DNA of 64,000 nt from Scolanthus callimorphus (Eukaryota > Cnidaria > Anthozoa > Actiniaria > Edwardsiidae): assembly GCA_033964015.1 (NCBI GenBank), contig CM066918.1, forward strand, positions 23,705,387-23,769,386, in the 5' to 3' direction. The translations under genes and the position numbers were made by a program. Positions 56,701 to 64,000 of the stretch are shown here, piece by piece; positions within the stretch are counted from its first letter, which is position 1, and the number at the start of each line of letters is the position of its first letter. The notes below the pieces were generated by a model that ran no database searches, was not told the origin of the DNA, and saw only the letters and a program-made list of their open reading frames with translations.

Positions 56701-59700
56701 GTCCATAATTTAAACTGACCAACTAACAGAAAAATCGTAATACCTGACCCAAAAAAGCAGACAGACTCACAGACAAACAAACAAACAGACAGACCCACCA
56801 CAGACAGACAAACAAACAGACAGACCCACCACAGACAGACTCACAGACAGACAAACAAACAAACAGCAAATGTTGTTGGAAGCCTGAAATCCTTTTTTTC
56901 TGTTTCAGGGATGACAATTTACTTTCCATTCATGCACCGCAGTTCTAACCACTCATTACATCATAATATGCCCTTTGGGGCTTTAAGAACCGAACATTTG
57001 ACCTTTGCCACCCTGTATGGCTTTCGTAGCTCTGTTGGTGGGTGTCACGTATCGTGAAGGTCTTTGGGTTCGATTCCTATGGGAAGCCTTAATTGTTTTT
57101 CAGGTCCTCTTATTTAAAGCAATCACTTAGATTGCGATAATCCAGGGGCGTAGCCGGGGGGGGGGGGGGGGCGGGGACTGGGTGCCACAGCCCCCCCCCC
57201 CCCTTTCCTGGGCGATTTTTCCATACATTTACTGTATTAGCTGGAAGAAATTTGAAAATTGTCGTCCCATGTCTTTTTCCTAGCTACGCCCCTTTAATCA
57301 TTTACTTTCCATTCATGCACTGCGGTACGTACTAACCATTCATCACAACAGACAAACAGACAGATAAAAGCATTGTTCCCTTTTCATTTAGGAATCTGTT
57401 AAACTATTTTTCTAAATATATTCACATACAAACATTCGCTTGGTGTCCCAAACTTGTATTGAGCCATCCTGGAAAAAGAAAGATTGTGATGTCATGTTTA
57501 CACATCGATAGTGTTGAAAGCCCCGATTACATGGAGCGGGCTGGCTCAGACTGGCGGGCTGAAAACACAATCTCAGCCCGGTATTATATGAGCCGAGCTA
57601 GCCCGCTATGGTGAATCGTGGTTCGTTGGTGATAGTTACAAAATGGCGGACGCGCGAAACATTCGCAAGGCACTTATTGCTCTTCTGCTAGTCTACGGCA
57701 ACTTGCGATGTAGCATATTCTCTTCCAACTTCATGGACGATATAGGTGCTCTGGATAATGTATAAGAAGAGAAGTGTAATTCTGACTCTTCAAAGAGAGA
57801 CCGGGCTAGCCCGGTTGCGTGATTACATGAGAATTTTTTCAGCTCGCTTTGCCGGGATCCCGGAGGGTGACTACCGAGATCTCGGCAAACCGGGCTGAAA
57901 ATTTCCCAAGTAATTGCGAGTCAATTTTTTACAGAGTTTCTGCAGACAGCCAAGATCTTGGTAGACAAACTCAGCCCGTCCATCCGGGCCAGCCCGCTCC
58001 ATGTAATCGGGGCCTCCCCAGGATCCAGCACACTTTATATTTGCATGTCTCACAAACAGTCTCCCCTTAGTGGCAGAACAAATTGGAGCTGGATTCCGTC
58101 GGCAGAGATGAGTCTGGCACAAGCTGCCCTGTTCACATATTCATCATAACTGCGTGATTTTCATACTTATTTCTCAAACTCATTAATAATTTGCCAAGCT
58201 TAAACATACGTAAACAACGAAAATGAGAGTAAATGAGGTTTGGATACACGGTCTTGATTAGCACAGATTTTTAAGATTTCATTCCTTCTTTTTATCAATA
58301 TTAAAGAGCCTCTGTCAGCCTCCATTTTGTCAGCCTAGCAACATACCGAGACAGAGAAAGCATCCATTTCCATCGACTGATTTAGGGGATGTAGTGTGAT
58401 ATTTGCGATTGAATTCGATAAATGAATAATAAAACTTCGTTTTTAGAAGACTATTTCAAGATTTATACACGTAATTTGTTGTCTGATATCGACTGAAAAC
58501 AATAACAAAGGAGTGGCTGACTAGGGCTCTTTAAATGATCCATTTGACAAACTATATCAAAAACTCGACAGCTTTTTTCATCAGGATTTCCGGCTTTGCC
58601 TCGTTGTTTCAACCCACTTCTCTGTGTTTGGACATCCTGATGAAACACGCTGTCTCGTGTTTGATATATTATTATACTCTGCCTCGTGTTTCATATCTTA
58701 CACTCTGTCTCGTGTTTAATATATCACACTCTGTCTCGTGTTTGATATATCACACTCTGTCTTGTGTTTGATATCTTACACTCTGCCTCGTGTTTGATAT
58801 CTTACACTCTGTTTTGTGTTTGATATATCACACTCTGTCTTGTGTTTGATATATTACACTATGTCTCGTGTTTGATATTATCTTGTGATGTCTACCTGGC
58901 AAGCTGCTACAATTAACTTGCCATCTTTGCTGTAACAACATCTTGTGGGAATTGTCTTTTTCCCTGAAGATTAAAGGTAGAAGAATGAAGTCAGGATGAA
59001 GCATATCCCACTGAGCACCAAAAAACGTTTTGCATAAGGGGCGGGTAGTAACTATTTTGCATAAGGGGTGGGTAGTTTTGTGGTTTCCGTTAAGGCAGCT
59101 GAAATTTTCGTTTGAAGCAGGGCGGATCCAGGAATTTAAGAAGGATGGGGGGAGGATAGTGAAAACATGGGACGAAAATTTTCAAATTTCCTCCAGCAAA
59201 TACAAACAGTCAATGTATGGGAAAATCCCCTGCATGTTGGGTGCTCCTTATAAGCCAAGCATGTCACCCTTGTACATTGTGAACCCCCAACGCATCCATT
59301 ATTCGCTTGCACTCACCTTGCTTACTCTTTGTTTTGATTACATTTTTGTTTTTCTTTGGGTTATTAATATCCCACAGCCTAACAGTGCTGAAAATAGAGA
59401 ATACAAAAGGTAGACAGAAGCTAGTCAAAGCATAGTCAGGCCAGGGCTCCAGTACAAAATGGTGCAGGCAGCAGGGTATCCAGAAATACTACAAGGGTGA
59501 TGGCTCATACAAGCTTATACCGTTATGAGACATTAATAAAAATGGGACGGCTATTAACAACGTTTATCACATCCAGAAAAAGGGGCTGGTTGCTAGCCAC
59601 CATATCCCTCCTCCTCCCCCCAGGTCTGCTCATGGCACCCCAGCGAGAGACTTTTGGGCTTCCTGTGGCTCAAATGTGGTTTTAGAGTAGCAGTTTGAAG

Positions 59701-62700
59701 GTCCAGAATTTTGTTTGCTCCATACAGAGATCTCAAATTCTAAAACTCATTAGTAATTCATCAAGCTCAAACAAAGAAAATCATAATTTTGAAGGAGGTG
59801 TGGATCTGTGATCTTAATTTGCATAGATTTTGTTTCTTCTCTTTCTCTGCATTATTTGTTTGAGAAGCTATGTCAACAGTGTTTTTCATCAGGTTTTCCA
59901 AACACCTCAAACTGGGCTGTTTGGAATTCCTGATGAAACACACTATCGCATGCTTGATATATCTGTTTTGGAGCCTGTATGGTACACATGTCTTCCTGGC
60001 CAAGTACAATCATCTTACCCATCATCACTGCATGTCATAAACTCCTCTTTCACTTTGGGATGCCAACAAGCACTGTTTAACATGGCAACATGGCCCTGCA
60101 CAACAAAACAAAAACGCATGCAGTTACAACAAACAATATAAGCAGAAAGTCTGTTATGAGGATACCTACTGTAGTAAGTAATAAATAGGGAGGACCATAA
60201 AATATATTTTACCTTAGTTCTTGCCATATCAGCCAGGTATTGGTCTCCCTTAACACATTCAAAAGCCTCAAATCCATCACGGTCAAGGATTTTTGCCTAC
60301 AAAAAGAAATGGACACAAAGAGCAATAACTGTCTGTGAATGTAGTGCTTTTGTTAAAGTAGACAATCCAGTCCTCTCAGAGAGGACTGGGAGGGCCTGAT
60401 CCTCAGGTTATCTAGGACGGTGTCCACTATTGTTACTGCAGAAAACATCTATGACTATAGACATCCATGCGCATATAGTGTGCTCAAGAAACGTTCTGCA
60501 AACTGTCCAAGGTTGTGGACAGCGGCAAAACAAAGCTAGTTCAAACCTATGGCTCTTTTCCTCTCGACCTTCAGCCAGTGAAATGCAGAGAAAAGAGGCC
60601 TCTGCTAGCAGGGAACATCAACATTCCACTATCTCGTTAAAATGCATTAGGACCCTGTATTTTCTTTGCAAATTTTGATGATCTCCACTAAGTTCTACAT
60701 TTTACATAGTCAGAAGATGCTAATCTATAGTTCATATCATTATCATTCTGTATTGTATACTACCTGTGCATTTCCAGCAGCTACCAAGATGACATCACCG
60801 GTGATGCTGTACTGCGCTGACTTGATCTGATGGCACTCAAATGGTTGTAGAGTCCTGAAGGCTCGGCAATTAGAGTCCATAGAATTGAAGTCCCAAAATT
60901 TTATCTGCAAACCAAAATGGTAACACAGTAATAAGCAATCATCTTACACATTACATAGAAATCTATTGTGCTAAGTAACTTAATTGAATTAAAAAAAGAA
61001 AGAGAACAATGAAATAAATAAGTTTGAAAAGCTGATGAGAGCAGGTTAGGCTTGCAAACAGATAAAACTAGTGTATATATCAGATCATTTCTAACCTAAA
61101 ATAAATCATGAAATTCGTGAAATTTAAATAATACATAAAGAAATTTCTAATAAATGAAATTTGACAAAACGTGTTTCTGTACAGAGCTGGAAATATTTTT
61201 TCTTGCTTGATCAGACATATGTCAATTAAAATATATTTCTTGGTTGTCTCTAGTGGAAAGTTGGCGGACATAATATCTAAAATTGCTTGAGTGGTGGGGG
61301 AAATTGCTTACTATACACAAGATCATGACAGTACAAGAGGATTAAGACAGGTTATTTTACAACTTTGAGCAACGTTTGTCCAAAAATACTGTTACTCAAT
61401 GATTTCTTCAATGATCTTATTTGAGATTTGTGGTCCACATTTCGAAATATCACAAAAGGCAGAGGACTGGGTTCACGCCTTCATGGGAATAAGCGTTCAG
61501 AAATGGAAAAATTCTTTAGAATCTAGTATATAGGCTGTGATTGACATCACCATTTAAGGTGCAAAAAATATGTCTGTCTGTAAAAACAAAAATTTATTTT
61601 CTCAGCTTCCTCTGGAATTTTTTTGGTACAATAAAACACAAACACTACCATGAAGACCTTTGAAATGAGACTAAATTCAAAGCAACAACTTTTTTTATTT
61701 TGAGTAACAAGATTTTTTGCCGCTTTCTGGCAAAATTGCTCGAAGTTCTAACAAAATCTGTCTTAAGCCCCATTTACATGATGGATTTTGGCACAGCTTG
61801 GATAAAATGGTTCTGGAACTACCTCACCACGTAGTCCCGGCATGGACATTCTTGTTCCCAGAGCTCCCCAGCTCGTCTGCTCGCAGGGGAGGCTCTGGGG
61901 ACATCCACTTGAGAGCCGTCACTGATTGGTTGATTTTGAGCGTTGGAGCATGCGCTGAAAGGTCTTTCATTCAGCGGCTCTGTATTAAATCTCGCGCATG
62001 CGTCAGTGGCTGTCACCAGAGCCTCCCCCGCGAGGTTACGAGCCGGGGAGCTCTGGGTTCGAGAATGCAGCATGGATGACATTTCGGTCAGGCTCTGACA
62101 AAATTTAGTATGGCAAAGCCATTTACACAGCGACAATAATACCCGAGCCATGCCAATAAAATTTGGTGCCCATACCACTTTTTATCTAAAGCCATGCCAA
62201 TCCCTGTCATGTAAATGAGCCTAAATTTGAGCATACCTCATAATCATATGACCCTGTGAGTAATCGAGACCCTGAGGGTTCAAGTGCCAAGGCAGAAACC
62301 TGGGAAAGGAATTTCAAAAGCATGCAATGAAACTCACGATGTTTAGCTGCAAACTACAGAAAGTATTTTAAATATTGTCATGTGTAAGGTTGGTTTTTAT
62401 TTGGCTGTTTTTTTTTTGTACAATGGACATCCTCTTGCCTGTGCACTGAGAGAAAAACTAGCATGACAGGACCTTTTTCTTATTAGCTTTGCTTGTAGAA
62501 AAAAACAATGAGTATGACTTGGGGCAAGTCTAGGCTAGGGCCAAACCAATTCAACAATATTGTTTCTATATCACTCATGATTCTTTTGAATAATGATGGA
62601 CTGGTTGCACACCTCCATTCAGCATTGTTCAACCATTGTTAATAATGGCATGTTTGTCATTTGGAACATATTCAACTTATTGTGTTCATAATGAGTGATG

Positions 62701-63120
62701 TTGTCCAAGCCAAGTGAAATGGCTTATAAAATACTTACTGTTTTAGCTCCATGATCTAAGTTTACTTCATGGCTTATAGGAAGTCTTCTTTCTATGCTCT
62801 AGGAAACACACAAAAAGTCTTACCTAAAGATACACAACTCTTGGGAATATCAAAATGCCTTTATTTCCCATAATGATCACTGTGATTTGCATGGGAGGGG
62901 TATGGATAATTTTATTTTCCATAGGTATGATAGTGACTGTGATTTTCAGGGTTGGGGGATCATATTTTAAACCGACTCCTTCCGTGAAAAGGGTATGGAT
63001 AAACTCTGGAATCATTTGATTTTGTGCATGACTGTTACTCACTTCCTCATCTTCTTCTTCTTCATCCTCATCATCACTGTCATCACCTTTTTCACTCACT
63101 CTCTGTTTTGTGCACTGACC
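50747..63120 (-). CDS. WDR70: WDR70, WD-repeat protein, 19 exons (5' end outside window)
   Basis: Exons (gene order): 63043-63120, 62739-62798, 62237-62299, 60764-60904, 60213-60296, 60019-60095, 59317-59387, 58896-58963, 57430-57468, 56517-56616, 56217-56301, 56031-56097, 55805-55876, 55576-55676, 55047-55126, 54290-54406, 53174-53289, 52042-52085, 50747-50840 (stop TGA 50747-50749). All phases fit, giving 518 aa; human WDR70 is about 654, so ~130 N-terminal residues are missing. The sequence starts in the acidic stretch (DDSDDEDEEEEDEE), then WD repeats with FECHQIKSAQY, DRDGFEAFECVKGDQY, CWHPKVKEEFMTCSDDG, SIQVWD, DDTVKTWD and LWHQRLNQIVVG, then DHIITPHALP, KDPVKSHRPDLP, DDSHPREAILKHA, NDPYWVSPAYKKTQPE and a basic end (RRKRMKIA). 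Human WDR70 is nuclear and linked to the RNF20/40 H2B-ubiquitylation machinery. One donor is GTACTT and one GTCAGT. Introns are packed with MITEs and a LINE. Confidence 0.96.
50990..51345. repeat. MITE, copy of the 24290-24745 family, WDR70 intron
   Basis: Shares caaaacatcgatttgttttt, cagtcgcctggctttctgtc and gcgacgttgtctggttttag with the copy 3 intron element. Confidence 0.75.
51720..51962 (+). repeat. Degenerate array of CCCTGTGGAAATTCCAGG units
   Basis: About eight copies of ccctgtggaaattcc at 25-40-bp spacing; the inverse orientation occurs at 44815-45000. Confidence 0.85.
52440..52620. repeat. Repeat with gtggtatataagaggacata
   Basis: Second copy of the 31660-31760 family, with inverted ccgtggtat/ataccacgg motifs. 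Confidence 0.6.
52825..52963. repeat. Palindromic element with 36-bp internal duplication
   Basis: caattagacctc and gaggtctaattg are inverted ends; cctcatggactattggcctg with tagccctttcgggc occurs twice in tandem inside. Confidence 0.85.
53397..53548. repeat. MITE, gaatttctacagaaacccat family, copy A
   Basis: Left gaatttctacagaaacccat and right atgggtttctgcacaaattc are inverted; interior ggaagtgttcgga appears with its complement. WDR70 intron. Confidence 0.85.
53633..53812. repeat. MITE, gaatttctacagaaacccat family, copy B
   Basis: Same ends and interior as 53397-53548, which lies only ~85 bp away; a partial third copy is at 23667. Confidence 0.85.
54055..54225. repeat. Repeat, inverted relative of 34963-35130
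   Basis: ggcgggaaaatactgcgcgt and ttttagccagtggctaaat match the other copy in reverse complement. It ends ~65 bp from a WDR70 exon. Confidence 0.7.
54442..54564. repeat. Tandem duplication, ~69 bp twice
   Basis: gcacgggtta(g/a)accttgagt to cgttgtgcagcctgtg occurs twice in a row, with two or three differences. Confidence 0.85.
55225..55560. repeat. ~330-bp polypurine (GGA/GAA-rich) tract
   Basis: The plus strand is almost entirely A and G, with gaggaggaggagg blocks, in the WDR70 intron just 5' of the exon at 55576. Long ORFs here are low-complexity artefacts. Confidence 0.9.
56758..56865. repeat. CAGACAGAC-type microsatellite/minisatellite
   Basis: Alternating cagacagac, aaacaaacaaac and ccaccacagacag blocks in a WDR70 intron. 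Confidence 0.85.
57020..57085 (+). repeat. tRNA-derived SINE-like fragment
   Basis: tagctctgttggtgggtgtc (A-box-like) and gggttcgattcc (B box) at tRNA-like spacing, but the flanks do not form a full acceptor stem. Confidence 0.5.
57146..57295. repeat. Short MITE with aggggcgtagc ends and G/C hairpin core
   Basis: aggggcgtagccgg at the left and tagctacgcccct at the right are inverted; inside are a G run and a C run separated by ~25 bp. Confidence 0.75.
57520..58013. repeat. MITE, ~494 bp, GCCCCGATTACATGGAGCGGG ends
   Basis: 25-bp perfect terminal inverted repeats (57520-57544 and 57989-58013). Interior has agcccgg/ccgggct motifs. WDR70 intron. Confidence 0.9.
58540..58876. repeat. Hairpin plus ~27-bp minisatellite (ctctgtctcgtgtttgatat)
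   Basis: catcaggatttccgg and its inverted gtccaaac...catcctgatg ends flank a hairpin at 58578-58645, then about eight copies of ctctg(t/c)ctcgtgtttgatat to 58876. The last unit ends ~20 bp from a WDR70 exon. Confidence 0.85.
59108..59235 (+). repeat. MITE relic, hAT-like (GGGCGGATCCAGGAA)
   Basis: gcagggcggatccaggaatt followed by gggaggatagtgaaaacatg; same family as 1-85 and 8305-8370. Confidence 0.55.
59870..59965. repeat. Hairpin element, TTTCATCAGG family
   Basis: gtttttcatcaggttttcca and the inverted ggaattcctgatgaaacac, as in 14755-14945 and 58540-58645. Confidence 0.7.
61767..62212. repeat. MITE, ~446 bp, imperfect GCCCCATTTACATG ends
   Basis: aagccccatttacatgatgg at the left and ctgtcatgtaaatgagcct at the right are inverted; the ends resemble the 57520-58013 element. 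WDR70 intron. Confidence 0.7.
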
Positions 63121-63248
63121 CTGTAATCAAATAGCACATCATCTGCAAGTCCTACAGAGCACTCTTACATAGATGCCAACCCCTGACCTTCAAAATGGTG
63201 GAGATGGGGTGTTTTGGCCCCACACAATGTATTTGCACTGTGAAACTA
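63121..63248. other. WDR70 intron sequence up to LINE
   Basis: Short stretch with the acceptor of the 63043-63120 exon; nothing else seen. Confidence 0.5.
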
Positions 63249-64000
63249 CAGAACAGAACAGAAACCTTTATTTAATTATAAGGCTCAGGGTAGCCCTTTC
63301 AGATTGAAAAAACAACCTGTTATCAATAGGAGCCCTGAGCACTAATATACATCTAAAATATAAAACATATATAAATAGGTAATAATAATTATGAATTTAT
63401 AAAACTATATATGATTAAAAATCTATATATGATTAAAATGTATATATATATATAAAATTATTTAGAAAATTTATTAAAAACGGTGCAGCCATAAAAATAG
63501 AAAGACCTTTTTGCAGCTTCAGTCCTAACAGCCGGGAAATGCAGCAAATTGCGTTGTCTTGTAGTGCGCGCGTATATGGCATTGTTGAACTGGAAATAAC
63601 TCTTAAAATACTGTGGGCAACGCCCCCTAATGCATTTTTGACAAGATTAAAAACATGATTCTGGCGCCTTTCCACTAGAGTTGGCCATTTAAGAGATTCC
63701 ATAGCAGGGAAACTGCGGCTGGTTCGCGCTACAATTCTACCTGCGCGCTTCTGCATGTTTTCGAGATTTTGACTATTCACCTCACCGCAGCAGCCCCACA
63801 CACTATCACAGTAATCTAAGATTGGTCGTATGAGAGTCGTATAGATAACATTCGCACTGTGAGTAGTCAAATTGCCACGAAGACGACCTAACATGCCTAC
63901 ACGCTTGCCTACTTTTGATAATACATTCCTTACATGACTGTTCCAGCTAAGACGCTCGTCAAAAACGACGCCGAGATATGTAAACTCGTGCACCCTCTTA
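63249..64000 (-). mobile_element. LINE (non-LTR) retrotransposon, 3' part, runs off window
   Basis: Minus-strand copy with the end of an RT ORF, a short 3' UTR and a 3' end near gaacagaacagaaaccttta. It lies upstream of the WDR70 exon at 63120, presumably in an intron. Confidence 0.8.
63433..63999 (-). CDS. Non-LTR reverse transcriptase, C-terminal end (partial)
   Basis: The open frame enters from beyond the right edge and stops at 63433. KRVHEFTYLGVVFDERLSW is the classic YLGVxxDxxLxW motif after the RT thumb, and IRPILDYCDSVWGCC and MQKRAGRIV match the (L/I)xPxLDYxxxVWG and LQxRAxRxI motifs of CR1/L2/Jockey-type elements. The palm active site is not in the window, so the clade cannot be fixed. 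Confidence 0.85.
   Translation of the reverse strand, partial: KRVHEFTYLGVVFDERLSWNSHVRNVLSKVGKRVGMLGRLRGNLTTHSANVIYTTLIRPILDYCDSVWGCCGEVNSQNLENMQKRAGRIVARTSRSFPAMESLKWPTLVERRQNHVFNLVKNALGGVAHSILRVISSSTMPYTRALQDNAICCISRLLGLKLQKGLSIFMAAPFLINFLNNFIYIYTF

Overview
The window looks like nuclear DNA of an anthozoan cnidarian (sea anemone or coral type). It holds intron-rich genes with GT-AG splice sites, and a tandem cluster of astacin metalloproteases carrying ShK domains, an architecture known from cnidarian venom and nematocyst proteins. It also holds a sulfotransferase of the Sulfotransfer_4 type, conserved animal housekeeping genes, and dense short inverted-repeat (MITE-like) elements. The species cannot be fixed from the sequence alone. 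Gene models below were built by hand from splice sites, reading phase and family similarity; no search was run.

Layout: (1) 436-1492, the last two coding exons of an arylsulfatase (+). (2) 5075-3811, first three coding exons of a FAF2/UBXD8-like gene (-). (3) 5.3-10 kb, a repeat block: a 0.3-kb foldback, a 1.78-kb long inverted repeat, and a complete 1.3-kb terminal-inverted-repeat transposon. (4) 10.0-27.0 kb, three head-to-tail astacin-ShK genes (+). Copy 1 is a 5'-truncated pseudogene with a frameshift, a lost catalytic glutamate and a transposon next to its splice acceptor. Copies 2 and 3 have complete-looking frames. (5) 30152-28643, a small GPI-anchored-looking Ly6/uPAR protein (-). (6) 30.2-33.9 kb, intergenic DNA full of MITEs. 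(7) 42275-33899, a complete 11-exon METTL14 (-). (8) 42507-44618, an intronless vezatin gene (+), head-to-head with METTL14 over 231 bp. (9) 47381-45912, an unrecognised acidic repeat protein (-), followed by a minisatellite. (10) 49335-48685, a Sulfotransfer_4-type protein with a membrane tail in another frame (-). (11) 63120-50747, 19 exons of WDR70 (-), whose 5' part lies beyond the right edge. (12) 63.2-64.0 kb, the 3' part of a LINE retrotransposon (-) inside a WDR70 intron.

The genes do not form an operon. The clearest local unit is the astacin-ShK array: homologous exons agree in phase and mostly in length (84 and 143 nt in all three copies), while the polyglycine linker (53, 17 and 7-8 residues), ShK number (2, 1, 1) and stop position have diverged. 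METTL14 (m6A writer subunit) and vezatin (junction membrane protein) probably share a bidirectional promoter with two copies of a YY1-like motif.
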